Below, one piece after another: positions 24,806 through 38,000 of a DNA stretch of 64,000 bases (position 1 is the first letter of the stretch; each line of letters begins with the position of its first letter). The translations under genes and the position numbers were made by a program. The notes beneath the pieces were generated by a model. It worked only from the letters and a program-made list of their open reading frames with translations, did not search any database and had not been told where the DNA came from. This DNA is from Synaphobranchus kaupii (taxonomy: Eukaryota; Chordata; Actinopteri; Anguilliformes; Synaphobranchidae): contig CM056377.1 of the NCBI GenBank assembly GCA_029718625.1, forward strand, positions 101,420,118-101,484,117, written 5' to 3'.

Positions 24806-25089
24806 TTTCGGTTTCCTCAAGATGCTGAAATTTGTAAGAAATGGGTGGTGTTTTTGGAAAGCTAACGTTATTGCTACAATGGCAAGCTCAGCGCAAACAC
24901 CCGCTTGTGCAGCGACCATTTCACAAAACTGGACAGCTTTCAGAATTATAACAATTTAGCTTGGCCAAATTCATCAAACTTGTTGCTGGGGTTGTGCCCT
25001 CTCTACCCCCTTTTCCTATCCGGCATCATCCTCTCCCTCCCCCGACTACATCGGTGGCCATCGCCGGGCAGATGAAACTGCTGCAACCG
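24806..25089 (+). pseudogene. Broken THAP-domain exon
   Basis: The frame from 24806 reads FRFPQDAEICKKWVVFLES, then a TAA at 24863. The same frame continues to NTRLCSDHF at 24896-24922 and DSFQNY. After a frameshift near 24950, a different frame reads FSLAKFIKLVAGVVPSLPP up to a splice-donor-like CCG/GTAAGT at 25089. This matches the THAP zinc-finger layout: F-x-FP with a KW, then C-x2-H followed by F, then a hydrophobic ...VP-x-L close. THAP domains bind DNA in host THAP proteins and P-element-type transposases. The first two cysteines are not evident and would be in an upstream exon or lost. The stop and frameshift make it a pseudogene or a decayed transposase exon. Confidence 0.55.
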
Positions 25090-25094
25090 GTAAG

Positions 25095-28000
25095 TTGCCA
25101 GCTTGGACTGCTGCTAATTTACCGAAGCTGGTAGGCGTAATGTTAGCTATCTTCTCGATAAATAATAGAGTAGTCTGCTGCTGTAATAATATATATGTTT
25201 GATATAGTTGCCATTGTAATGTAGCCCATTGTTTCAGACATTCCTTCATGGATATGTATGCTATCTAGCTAGGTGAGCTATGGTCGTTTTCTGACAATTG
25301 CTGCGAATATAGGAGTGGAGACTAAGCGTGTCCATGTGAAAACATTTATGATTTCATCTGGATGCTCTGATTAATCTTGAGAAACTGGTAGTACATAGTT
25401 TTTGGTAAATAAGAGAAAAAACGGTAACATATGTGAGGTGTTCTATAGCACCGGACCTTTGAACGTTTGGAGGCTAACGTTATAGCCAGCTTGTAACCAG
25501 TCACACAATATGCTGCTTTTGCAGTGACAAGCTAATGAAAGTTATTCGGTTTCATCTCATTTTACTCAAAAAATGTCTTGGCTTTCTTGATGTCAACTCC
25601 AATGTGAAACTATAGTTTTTAAGCATTTAAACAAAATATGACAAGCTAACACCGAAGTTTCGTTTTTTCGGTTATGAGACCCAGCTTTTCTCCAGTAACG
25701 TTATCGCGACTTTCGCGGCTGAACTTTGAAAAAAAAAAACGGTTTGATTGCATTCCAAATATAATGGAACATAACTCGCTTGATATTTGAATGAAGATAT
25801 GACAATGTAAGCGTGTCTTCATGGCTCACCTAGTTGTCTAAGATGAATGAAACACACAGAGATGTGCTAGTTCTAATTTAATACAAAGATAGGCCGTTTG
25901 TATGACATAGGATGGATTGCATAGATTTTTTATTTTTAAAGTGTCACTTTTTTCACTACAAGGTGGCGCTGGCACGCTGTCATGGTGGCGCAGCACCACT
26001 ATACCATTATTTGGGGAGAGGCCTGTATATCTAAGGCCCATGGCGAAGAAAATCCCAAGGTAGAAGCCAGATGTGGTGGTGACGAAAAACACTTCCTTCA
26101 GAGGAGAAAGAAAGGAGAAACCTCAGAAGGAACCAGATGCACTGGCAATACACATTCTCGCATGGCCAGGAGCTGAATCACTTTCTTTATGCTCTCAGCA
26201 GGAGATTTCCTTGCTGACATTCAGAGAAAGGTTGGGCCAGAGCCAGAGGATTCGTTTGGCACATCCCAAAACGCTAAACTATTTTGTGGCATTAGGATCA
26301 AGTGTTATCTATCTACATTCTAAAGGTCGTTTCATAAGGATAATATCTAGAAAATGCACCACACAGTTATCTCATAGCACAGTAAGGCGCACAGACAGAA
26401 TAGTTTGCAGCATTCTGAAAAACGCATGCAATTTACAAATACATAAAGTACAGTTTCCTGATAATATCTGATTCTCACGAAACTCAGCAGCATCCAGACA
26501 GTGGGAGCTTGTGTGAACCAACACAGCTCTTTCCCAGATCAGGTCCAATGGAATGGCTTCATGACCTGACTGGGCCATTGAGTGCATGCTGCCTCTGAAC
26601 AAAGCCTAACGAGCTCTGGATCTCCTCCCACACAGCCTGGAAAAACTCACACAGGCCAAGGGCTCAGGCAGTGCCAGCATCAAACGGTCTGGCATACCCA
26701 CAGCATTGGCTGACCCCATCACAGGGAGCTGCTCAGTCACCCCTGTGGAAAGTGGCCAGATCTCAGTCAGGATGGGTTGCACTTGCAACACGCAGACTGG
26801 TGAGACCAGGACTATAGTCATGTGCAATCACAGTTTATGTACATATGTTTTAGTGGATTACCATTTACTCATTCCAATGCCCCTCTTTTATCAGCGAGAA
26901 AGCAGGAATTCTTGGTAATGAAATTGACCGTTTCAAATATGTTTCCATTACAAAGGGTGTTTCTAACCACAGGCATAATCTAGCAATGCAGCTACGCTGA
27001 TTATTATTACAAGGTTTCATTTGTGTACTGGCTCATAGCACTGACAGTCACAACTTTGCACTGACCCTATGGCTGAGGCTGCAATCTCATATCAATAGCT
27101 GTAAATGTCATTGGTTTCCCTCTGGCTCTATAGCTGGAAATCAGGGACTAAGCAAAGTATCAAGGTCGCTACTGAAAACTGAGACTGCTATCCAGAGAAA
27201 GTCTCCTAGGTCAATAAGAGGAAAAAAAAACAAACAAAGGGTAAAGTGTGTTTTTTTTTTTTTTTACATTCCTCCACAAGTGGAGGAATGCCCTCTTGTC
27301 ACTCCCCCAACCCCCACAAAAAATTCACGTATAAAGGACGCCTCACCCTGCTAGTTAATAGCACCATACCTGACCTTGACATATTTTTTTATTATCTCAA
27401 CCTCTTTATTTAACCCTTTACCACTGCATAAGCGAATGTCAGTATGATTAACATTACCCACCAAAGTACCACACAATCTTGTACTTAAGCCTTTTTCTGT
27501 TGACATGTAGTAATGCAAAACTTTGTTAACCAAGTGTTTTTTTTCATTTTACACAATTTACCTCCAATGGACTTCAAAACTTGCAACAGATAAATATAGT
27601 ATAAATACTACATGTAAATGCACATTTGTACATTTTCTAACATTACGTTTCAGTTAAATGCATTTCAAGTAAATATGTAAAAATGTAAATATTAATGTGA
27701 CTACAAATGCATATACCCAGGTTTTACCTCAAAGATCTTAGAGAAAACTTATTTTGAAACTCTTTCTATTAAAGCATTTTTCCATACTAATATTCTTGTG
27801 TTTACTATAAAAATGAATGTGCCTTAAGCTGAAAAAACCAACACTTTTACTTCCTCAGAATGTATCTTTGAAACTGCATTTGTTAATTATGCAAAAAAAT
27901 ATATATTTTGTATGCCTGTGGCAGGTATAAAAGAAAGACTGTTCTATCAAAAGAGCCAACTCATTTCTCTATACAGTACATGACACGTTTTTCTTTGTCG

Positions 28001-30465
28001 GGCTGGACAGACATCTCCACAGAAGCTTTGGAAAGTGTGCTGCAGTAGTACAGGTCACTCTATGCACCCCTTTCCTGCACTGCTCTTGGTAACGGGCAAA
28101 TCTGAAACCGCCATGCCTTGTGCTTTGGGCAAACATGCAGTCATGACAACAATCTGCGTCAGCACTCAAAAGCTCCGTCTGAAAATGCTCCTTAACCAAG
28201 TCTGTGAGATACGGACGGCCGGAAGGAGGATGGCGCTGACGCAGTGGGGCGGCTTTTTTAATGCAGCAGCCCTAAAAATAGAGACCACGGCTGGAAAGCC
28301 TAACTCTGGCTAGCCTCCCCTGCACTCTTATGCAATCACAATCACTCCCATGAAAGCAAACTATGCATAAGTGAACAGAGCAGCTTCAAAGATGACAGGA
28401 TTGGCGCACGCACACTCTGCTGCACGGCAAACAGAAGGCAGCAGTGCTTATGCAACCCACATCATTTCCACACATTGAGCAGTTTAACCATTCATGGTGC
28501 ACCACAGCATGCGAATGCCCGCCGACACTCCAGTGTTGTACAGACAGTCATCATGAACCCGAATCAAACCATTTAAGAAATCATTCTGTACCTCAACACA
28601 AATAAACACCACACGCTCCTTGGTATCCTTTAGAAGGTTACAGTATACTTCACGTCTGAAGCTCCTATGTGGATGAAAAGGTTAATTAAACTATAATTCA
28701 CTGCCAAAGATGCAGTATCAGATGAGAGGGGGTGGGTATTGGCTAGAAGCCATGAGTAATATGCTGCTTCATTCCCCTAACACACGTGGGCTGAGTGAGA
28801 GATTGGCTGTCAGTGATGTCCGCAGGACACCCCAAAGCCCAATCTATTTGCAGCCACAGGTCCTGTACCCTAAGCCAGAGGGTGTCCCCACTGTGGGACG
28901 ATGGGAAAGTACCTGGAGCTGAATGGAAGGAATGGAACTGTGCAGGTAAGTGCAACCATTTTAAGCATTGCCAGACTGAATAGGCCCATTTCAGATCACT
29001 GTCACAAACACAAACTTTCCTTTACAAACAGCCACCACCTCCACAAAGTATTGTTACTCAGCCTTACATTGGGAGGTTTTTCCCATATCTTTAAAGAGGC
29101 AGTCTTGACGTCCATGTCATTTTCAACCTTTAAGCACATTGAATTGGAAGCAATTACAGTTTCGTACAAGTGTTCCTCCTGATAGACCCCACTCTGAATC
29201 ATAACTGTCAAATGTGTGCTTAGAGGGTTCTCAAGGTTATGGACTGGAAACTGTGTTTTAATCAGTGAAAGCAAAGCCCTTAGTCCCAAATTCAGTCATT
29301 GGCTAAGCATGACGATATACTGAAGGACCGCAGGAGAAAAATCATGATTTTTACATCATTTAAGTTGCGTTATTGTGAGATTCTCACTGTTCAAGTTTTA
29401 TCAGATGGTGAATATTTGAAAGCTCCACTGCAAGTTGCTGTCAATCACAGTAATCGCCAGAGACACCCTCTTTCCCTTGCAATAATTGCTGTATTACAAG
29501 GCCAAATATTACCTGTGCTGTGATCATTTCTCAATTTACATGATAGCTGCTCACTGCAATATCTGAATTACAAATTATTTACAAACAGGCAGGACTGATA
29601 GTGGCCGTGCAAGCTTCTATGCAGGAACTTAATCACCTTGGCCCACATCCAGGTCTCTAAAGCTGTACTCTGCCCATGAACTGGCGGCTGAATTTTGTCC
29701 AATTCATATTTTATTGGCACCCCCCTCATGGACCCTAAGCTGTTTGCCAACTCAGGGGCTAGTGAAACATCACATAATGAAGATTTGATACCGAAGAAAA
29801 TGTTACAGATTCTCCACCATACCAAATATTTTTATGCACTGTAGTAGAAAATATAATTAGAATATCAGTTTTTGAGAAGTCCCACTCACCTTTGCACAGT
29901 AAAGGATTTAACAGTGGTAGTTCCCTTCAAAGAACAATGCAAGCTTGTATTCTCAGTCATAATCTGGTTTGCGAAAAGCTGTGATCCAACATCACAAGTA
30001 TTATTGCATAATAGATTCAACCCTTGTTGGGCCACTGCCGCATTGTAGGTACAGGGTGTTACATTACATCCGTCTCCCAAAGTTTTGCCTCATCCCAAAT
30101 TCTCTTGCAGCAGGCAGTTTTTGATGTTGTTCCAGGCAGGGATTGCAGTCTCTCACAGGTTGTAACTTTTACTAAACTGAAATGACTCTGCGTCTGTCCC
30201 TTCAATCAGGAGCCTCCTTTTAATCTTTCCCAAGGCCTGTTGCTGAGCAACCTACCTGCCACTGTAGCTCCCCAGCTTCCACTGCAATACATGCTGGAAG
30301 AGAACTCCAGTAAAGCTTATATTCATAAAAGCTCTTACAATGACTTTCTATACTTGGTAATATCTAGAAATGTACAGTTCTGAGAAGTTTCCTCTTAGTT
30401 TAAGAATCCTCTGTATTTAAGGGATTCATAAATACTTTTAAACACCACACATTTGGAACACCCAT
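25095..30465. other. Intergenic, nothing firm recognised
   Basis: Long stretch without a supportable exon. A T-run and hairpin at 27246-27290 are listed separately. Frames at 26073-26471 and 26606-26827 have no domain. Part of 28200-28700 is GC-mixed and could be regulatory, but nothing can be shown. Confidence 0.4.
27267..27290. repeat. Perfect 11-bp hairpin after a T-run
   Basis: CATTCCTCCAC, AA loop, GTGGAGGAATG: an uninterrupted inverted repeat with a 2-base spacer, directly preceded by a run of about 15 T. Possibly the remnant of a palindromic element. No function is inferred. Confidence 0.6.
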
Positions 30466-30469
30466 TCAT

Positions 30470-30494
30470 GTATGTATGCATGTATGTATGTATG
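30470..30494. repeat. (TATG)n microsatellite
   Basis: About six tetranucleotide TATG/CATG units in an otherwise unremarkable region. Confidence 0.8.
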
Positions 30495-30499
30495 TTGGC

Positions 30500-31480
30500 C
30501 TATGCATTTGCTTGTATTTGATTTGGAAGAGCATAGACAAGTACATGCTCCCCACCAAGTAGGTGATGTCGCCACCGATTCTTATGACACCACAGCTCGC
30601 AAGTCGAGTTCGTAGAGACATGTCTGAGGAAGACACTTCACGTGCGGTTTAACACGCAGACCTGTGGACACCCAGCCGACCAGCAGGGGCCGCTAATGAG
30701 CAATGAGACGCTGTAATCCCAGCCTCCTGAAACCCTCCCGTCCATGGGCAACACTAGAGCCCTGCCGGACCGCTGGCCATAGTCAGCAATAGCACGGTCC
30801 AGGATTGAGCAGGCAGCTAGCCGCCACTTCTCATCACACCACAGTAAGTCAAACAAACAGACTGGATGGATGAGTCGCACAGCAGCCTCCATAAATGCAT
30901 TTTTAAAGTTTTCTGTATTTACAAACACACATTCCTCCGTGGGAATACGTTTTGATAAAACTATTGAAGCCATCATACACAAGAACAGATTTCTTAAAAG
31001 TTTATATGCTTTTGATCAGTACACAGAACTGCTGTAGGTCTCAAACATTTTTAATATAATCTGTCTGCTACAGGTTTAGCTCCCAAAGGAGTAGAGCCAT
31101 CTCTTCTAAATCAAAAGCTGAGATGAAAATGCATCACTTGCAGTGATAATGAAGTAATTTTGTAGCATCAACACATTTATGAATAGCTAAAAATATATTA
31201 AACTCAACTGTAAGCAAACATGGTGACCTACGGTATACAGTACCTGTGTCACTAGCTCAATTTCATCAACAGTTAAGACCCTACCCCTTCAGTGATAAAC
31301 ATTCTCAGCAGAATACGTCTTATTTATTTAACAATAGTTATTATACACTGCTTTGTACAATCACTGCAAGGGAAAGTACTAAAGAGTAAGTAAAAATTAG
31401 CTGAGGTTTATATTTTATCAAGCTGATAGAAACTGTAGGTATCAACTGATTAAATGTGTGTGTCTGTGTATATATATAAT
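30500..31480. other. Intergenic, nothing recognised
   Basis: The 114-codon minus frame at 30638-30982 has no recognised domain and no splice context, so I regard it as chance. Confidence 0.45.
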
Positions 31481-31483
31481 ATA

Positions 31484-32115
31484 CAGTGTGGTGAAAAAAT
31501 TTGGGCACCCTGGTCAAAATGCCTTTTACAATTAATGTCTAAGTGAACAGAAGCTAACCTGACCTCTAAATGGTACAAAGTTAAACAACGCATTTCTTCC
31601 GATTTTAAAGCAGGATTTTAAAGCAGGATTACTTTTTATTTTAATTTTTTAGTTTCAAAATAATAAAAAAAGGAAAAAGGCCCTATGCAAAAGTTTGGGA
31701 ACCCTGCCTGGTACTTTGTAACTCCTCTTCAGGCAACTATAACAGCTTGCAAATGCTTCCTGTAGCCAGCGAGGAGTATTTCAATTCTTGCTTTTTTTTC
31801 TTGATTCTTTCTGGCAGAACACCTCTAGCTCAGAAATATTCTTCAGCCTCCTTGAACGCATGGCATGTTTGAGATCTCTCCACAGATTTTCAATAATAAT
31901 TAAGTCTGGGGACTGGAGTGGCCATTCCAAAACCTTCATCCGTCTTTCCTGGAGGTACTTCATGGTTGATTTCGAGGTATGCTTTGGATCATTGTCTTGC
32001 TGGAATACCCAACCTCTCTTCAACTTCAATGTTTGGACTGACCTTCGAACATTAGCCTCTAGAATTTCGTGAAATTTGGTGGAATCCATTACTGCAATTT
32101 TTTGAGTCATTAAAA
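31484..32115 (-). mobile_element. Truncated Tc1/mariner transposon
   Basis: The left edge is a terminal repeat, CAGTGTGGTGAAAAAATTTG, after a TA at 31482-31483. A second related phrase, GCAAAAGTTTGGGAACCC, lies at 31687. Downstream on the minus strand is the C-terminal third of a transposase. No opposite terminal repeat is visible beyond about 32.1 kb, so the element is cut off at its 5' side. Confidence 0.75.
31781..32110 (-). pseudogene. Tc1-like transposase, C-terminal fragment
   Basis: A 109-codon open piece showing the DDE-superfamily end: FQQDNDPKHTSK, WPLQSPDL and IENLWRDLK. The second catalytic Asp (in QQDND) and the Glu (in IENLW) are 34 residues apart, the DD34E spacing of Tc1. Family members are about 340 residues, so the N-terminal DNA-binding domains and first Asp are missing. 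The conserved Asn after SPDL is replaced by Ile. It is a dead fragment without its own start region. Confidence 0.85.
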
Positions 32116-32119
32116 ATTA

Positions 32120-33260
32120 CTCTTACGGCCTTTATACACTCATCACTGTTTTGCTGTGGTGCACTCTTAATCACAGTCCTAGAACATGAACTAAGCTTAG
32201 ATCCATCTCTCAATGGCTTGTAGTAATGCAGATCTCTGTGGCAGAACCCACTGTTTGCATGTTATTCTTTTTCAAAACAAGATTCCAAACTCAGCCTGTC
32301 CTTTAAAGCATTTCTGCCTTTTTTAAATGAGAATATTCCTTTTCATCACGTCTGCATTGGACACATTTTGTCCTTGGGTTAGTGTATTTACCAAGTCCAT
32401 TTGCCTGAGCCCTGCACAGCTCTGCTCTACACCAATAACTGCCAGCTGAAAGCAATTCCGATGTGGACGGGAGAAAATTGAGCCGTAACTCATCCTGCTT
32501 TCCCCTGCCAGGGCGGACAAGCAGATATTTCATGCCACTTCCACCCAGCCACATTCGTTAGCCTGATTAAAGAAGTTCATAAAACAGGCTGGATTGACAA
32601 TGGGGCACTCTGAGATTAGTTCTTGGTACAGTTTCCTTATTTGCAGAATGAGGGACTCTTATTTATTCACATTTAAGACATGTATCCTGGAAAACAGCTT
32701 CCAAGTGACACAAGGGCCCTCTACTACAGTGCAAACTGATTAAATATATCTGCAGCATTTAGTGACAGCTATGCTGAATAAGGAAGCAAGGTCTTTCTGC
32801 TGACGATGAAAAATAAAAATCAAGGATATTGCTGAGATCAAACTCAGCATTCAAGTTGTTTCATTACCAAAGAGCAATGAGATCATCAAAAAATATTAAA
32901 TTAAATCACAGTACTGTTTGAAAGCTCATTCTAATTTATATGAATAGTTGAAATGGCAGTATTTTTGGGTAAATGTTATGGCCACTGTCAACCACGTTAA
33001 AATAATTTAGTACCCTCGATAAATATGAAAATGTTCATTTGTCTTGACACCTCGTAAATGAAATGTGTGCGGTTCATTTAAAATTCTAGATTTTTGCTGA
33101 TAGAAAAAGCTTTTTAACCAACTTTTAGATTTGCTCGTGCAATGTAGGTGGCTATAGAACACTCAACACAGGATGACACACAGATAATGCAATGAGATAG
33201 AGCTCAATGATCTACGGCTGTGTCACCAGACAAAGGGTGATGAAGATGAAGGACTGTGAT
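32120..33260. other. Intergenic, nothing recognised
   Basis: AT-rich sequence with short minus-strand frames near 32.3-32.5 kb that match no family I know. Confidence 0.45.
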
Positions 33261-33262
33261 TC

Positions 33263-33265
<3 letters not shown>

Positions 33266-33300
<35 letters not shown>
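33266..33300. repeat. (CA)n microsatellite
   Basis: About 17 uninterrupted CA units. Confidence 0.95.
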
Positions 33301-33301
<1 letters not shown>

Positions 33302-33304
33302 CTG

Positions 33305-34624
33305 GTCACAACCACAGAGTGTGCTCACACTCCAAACAACCAATTCCAAACATTGTAAATATAAAAACCAAATTATACAGATAAACAGTTTGACTTCATT
33401 TTTCTTCTCCTGAGCCATGTAATAAACTCTCACAGTATTTCGGGTGTTTTAAATTATGTTATCCACCAGCACATTGGCTCAGCACTGCAAAGCCATTTCA
33501 GCCCCCTCTCTGTGCATTATACTGCTCTGCACTCTCTACTGTGATTAACTGCACTGGCCTCTTGGACCTCTTGCCATAGATAACTGCCAGCAGTGAACAG
33601 TATTCTAGCATTGGAAGAAATCCAGCAATCTACTGTACCCATTGAGCTAAGTGTGCTGTCCTTGAGTGTTTTGGAGAGGCAGATATACTGGGGGGGGGTT
33701 TGTGATTTAGAGGTTCACCACGATGAATTGCACATAACTAAAAAGATGCCCAGCAGCTTCAAAAAAGAGAGAAAAAAAATAAAAAACACATAATGAGGCT
33801 TATTCTACTGAAATCAGGTGGTGGCGAAAATAGGCAATTCTACCAGAGAAGAGGAAAGAACTAACCTCGGGGCAAGATTGCATTAGCCAAATCTCATACA
33901 GGGAATAGGCTGGTAGGACGTGCAATCAATTCTCCTGCGTGCCCCAAGCAAGCCGTTATAGAGACGTATGGCTTGATCCAGATTTGAATAGGAGTGCTTC
34001 AGAGGGCTGCCAGAGACCCACAGGTGTAATGTGTCATCTGTTTGTATGGCCTTTGAAACTATCAGAGTCAAGTTCAGAAGATTAAGTGCTCCAAATTAAA
34101 GATCAGTGTCTTTTTAACCTCTGCAACATATCACAGACATTAGTGTTTTTCAAGATTTTGCACCCTGAGGCTGATTTAAATGTTATATTAAATAGTATAA
34201 TGGCCCAGCTGAAATACATAGTATACACCAAAGACCAAAAACGTAGGCACAAATGAAGGCATTATACAATGGCTAACATGTTTATTTTCTGTCGATTCTA
34301 ACACTATTAAAACACTATCAATAATATTCTGCTTTAGTGCATTTCGGCTTTTGAGTGCATGTGCATGAGGACTTAAATCCTAGAAACTGTACATTTTCAT
34401 CCACAGAAGTCCTGGCTTATATTTCTGTGCATTAATAATCCTCCTCTATTACTGTCATTTAACACTGTGTGGTTGTACAGCAATAGAATTTGCACTGAAA
34501 TACAAGCTTAAGTTGCAGAATGTGACAAATTACATGACCAATATGACCACTCTAGGGGTTTGACTTGAGTGTGTTCTCATCTCAAGAAGTAGAAACACTT
34601 TTGCACCTCTATGTAATGGTGGCG
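33305..34624. other. Intergenic, nothing recognised
   Basis: Unremarkable AT-rich DNA up to the target duplication of the solo LTR. It contains a short G-run near 33690. Confidence 0.45.
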
Positions 34625-34629
34625 TGACA

Positions 34630-36654
34630 TGTGAGGTAGGAGGGGCCAAACGCAGCAAGGGGGGATTCATTAAGCACTAGGCCACTAGGACGGGAAACCT
34701 CGTAGTTAAGGGAAGGAGACAAGACAGGGAAACAAACATACCAAGGCTACTAACCGGCTCACTGTCACACATCAATGTGTAGAAGCGCAAACGCCAGGTT
34801 TCTCAGTAAGAAAACCAAACAAAACTAATGGAACAAAGCACTGGGCTCCCATACCTCTACGAGCAAAGTGACTAAAGAAAGAGCCAGAAATAATAAACGC
34901 CCTGTCTCAGTAACGAGACGCATAAGAACAGGCGAGTAGCATAATGGCACAAATAACACACACCAAACGTACCGAACACTGCAAACTAATACTAATTAGT
35001 ATACGAGGAGGCGAAAGGAACGGAGATTTAACGTTCCAAGGCTACTCTCAGAAACTCGCAGTCAAATGCAAACCTGTCAACAAAAACGCCCAAGCTCCAT
35101 ATGAGGAGCGACATACCTGGAGAACGAACAGAACTACAGTTCCGAACAAAATCGTCCCGCAAGCAAAAAGGACGAAACAGAACAGCTGCACCGGAATTAC
35201 CAGCTAAAAGACTAACGCGAGTTTGATAGAAAATAAACGCCCTGCCTCTTGGTAAAGAGGAATGTAACGAGGAGGCGAAGGAACAGATATAACATTCCAT
35301 GGCTACTTTCATAGGCTCGCAGTCACATGCAAAGACCAGGAAGCAGGAACAGAAAAGAGCCAGGGGAGATGAGTCCTAATAACTACATCTAGATAGGCAA
35401 GTACGCCAGGGGGGAAAAGTCCGGATAACTACATCCACATAGGCAAGCACGCCAGGGGGGAAGAGTCCGGATAACTACATCCACATAGGCAAGTACGCCA
35501 GGGGGGAAGAGTCCGGATAACTACATCCACATAGGCAAGTACGCCAGGGGGGAAGAGTCCGGATAACTACATCCACATAGGCAAGTACGCCAGGGAGGAA
35601 GAGTCCTAATAACTACATCCACATAGGCAAGTCCCGCATTAATCCAGAAAACGTAAAGAGGTAAACGCCCGATCTCCCAGGAGAGAGAAACATTTTACAG
35701 GCGAGCCAACGGAGCACCGTCGTCCCATAACTTTACTAGCAAAAATGACTAACACAAGCTTAATAGAAAATAAACGCCCTAGCCTCTCGGTAAAGGAAAA
35801 TGTAACGAGGCGAAGGAACAGAGAGCTAACGTTCCATGGCTACTTTCAGAAACGCGCAGTCACACACAAACATGTCCACAACATCGCCCAAGCTCCATAT
35901 AAGGAGAGACATACCCGGAGAATGAACAGAACTACAGTTCTGAACACAATCGTCCCGCAGGTAAAAAGGACGAACAGGACAGCTGCACCGGAATTACCGG
36001 CTAACAAACTAGCGCAAGCTCAATCGAAAATACATGCCCTGCCTCTAAGAATAAATAAAGCCCTAAAGTCAGTATGATAAAACGCCCTGTCTCTTAGTAA
36101 GAAACTACCATACAAATACATACAATCAAACAAAGATTCCTCTTGCTTTCACGGAAGACAGCAGACAGGGAGAGGAGAAAGAGACAGAAAAAAGGCAAAA
36201 GGTCTAGGCAACAGACAAAAAGGAAAGACCAGAAAGCGGCGACAGAAACGAGCACACAAAAAAGGAATTCAACCTTAAAGCTCAAAGCACAAAGGCAAGT
36301 CCCGCAAAACTCCAATAAAGCACAACGGAGCAAAATGGTCTCCTTAAAAACCTAGACCTAATCATACGACTAAACATTAAAAGGGCAAAATAATACCGCA
36401 CACAAAACAGCACAAATAATGCCAGACAATACACCACAATACAATCAACAAACAATCAATCAAACAATCAATATCGAAGCCCTGAACGAAGGAATACTGA
36501 GGCTTAAGTAGCTTACCGGCAACTACGCACACCTGTGAACGCTCACGAGACTTCTCCGCGAAAAGCCGAGATGGAGCAAAAACTCCACTAACAGAGCAGC
36601 GCCCACGTGTGGCGACCGAGGAACAAACCGCAAGGGGAAAAGGGTCATAAACCA
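34630..36654 (-). mobile_element. Solo LTR, 2,025 bp, with internal repeats
   Basis: Plus-strand TGTGAGGTAGG...CATAAACCA is bracketed by the 5-bp duplication TGACA (34625-34629 and 36655-36659). The minus-strand start TGGTTTATGACCC and a CTTAAGCC motif about 150 bp in resemble the smaller LTR at 50148-50840, so I infer minus orientation and a related Ty3/gypsy family. It holds a 46-bp array and a direct duplication offset by 798 bp (about 34985-35240 and 35785-36040). There is no gag or pol. Confidence 0.7.
35372..35635. repeat. 46-bp tandem array inside the solo LTR
   Basis: GTCCGGATAACTACATCC-type units have CCGG at 35421, 35467, 35513 and 35559, then a CCTAAT variant at 35605: exact 46-bp steps, close to six copies. 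It sits between the two halves of the 798-bp duplication. Confidence 0.9.
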
Positions 36655-36659
36655 TGACA

Positions 36660-37869
36660 CTAACTGGGCCCGGACTAATTTGTTCTGGAACTGCATGGAA
36701 CACTTGAGCAAGGTTTTTCCCCCCTATTTTCTCCCATTTGTATTCTACTCTCCTGTCACCAATATGCCATGTGCACCTGCATGGGCGTCGCAGCAGCGGA
36801 GTGTCTTCACTCCTATGATACACTCAACCTCAGGCCACACAAAAAGCCACATGTACTACAGGAGAGCTAGCATAAATTGCAGGACAGGCATGTTCCCTGC
36901 AAACAATATTTAGCCTGCAGGCACCATCCAAGGATTCTCACTCCTTACAAACATTAACTTCTCTACCCTCTGAGCTCATGTTGTATGTGATGCATTGAAC
37001 TTCACACAGCCACATAATAATGCTCCAAATAACAATTATTTTGTATTTTTTCATTATCATCTTCTTGCTTCTCCTTAATTTTCCTGACAATTACATCATC
37101 CGAAATGCTCCAGTCCCACAGTAATTAATTCTCCCCATAGGTTAACATTTACTTGAACCAGAACCAATGACTGTTCATATCCATTCCAACCAATAACAAC
37201 AGCTGTTCATAGTAGCTATTTGCAACTGCAAGACACATGATGCTACTTCAGTCAATGAAACATGCATGCTACAATTCTACAATATCCCCTTGGGGCAATT
37301 TCTTACAGGGCAAATCAGCAATGCACATAACATATAATACTGTGTAGCAGTTCACTTTTAACACACACATAACATACACAAAATAAGGAAGGAACAAAAT
37401 AAGAGTAGAGTCATTTCAGTGTTCATTAAAATGTGTGTCCCCTATCAGTCCTTGTGAAATTAATGAGGTAGATGGCAAAGGTATGAATGTTTTTTTTTTT
37501 TTTCCGTCCGTGGGCGGAGCATTTAGAACAGCGTAGACGATGGCCAAGAGGTTTAAAAACTTTTATGGATATAATTTTTTCCTCTGACTTGCTTCAGTTT
37601 TTATTGCTCATTTGCTAATAATAACCAAAAGATTAATACTATAGAGACACAGTTTCTCCAGCCGATAAAACTATACTTCTAAAATGACTTCTTATCAAAA
37701 TATAAACCCTGCATCATATTGTTTTTACTCAGATAGCCAGTATGACTACAAAGTAGGCTGTAAAATGGCATAATAAATTTGTACTCCTCAACTGAAGACT
37801 TTGGCTGGAAAGTCAAAAAATAAATGCAAAAATATAATTACCTAGACTGTTACATATGCCAGATTATTT
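36660..37869. other. Intergenic, nothing recognised
   Basis: AT-rich, with a T-run at about 37491-37503. No exon or repeat end was recognised. Confidence 0.45.
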
Positions 37870-38000
37870 AAAAAGAACATAGGAAGACTTCCGGTGGAGC
37901 GAGCACCCCTGATGGCTGCGTAGGTGAAACCTCCGCTGAAGCTGTTCGCCTACCTCCCCCCTAAAACAATAGCAAATACATATTAAATACACAATATAGG

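Larger units (their letters stand above)
22600..24830. repeat. Duplicated segment, copy 2 (interrupted by a nested transposon block)
   Basis: 22600-22840 and 24705-24800 pair with copy 1 (20662-22160) in order. The intervening 22842-24697 holds an A-run, a MITE and a TIR element split by a solo LTR. The junction phrase CAACATGTAAAAAATAAAC occurs at both 22062 and 24712. Confidence 0.6.
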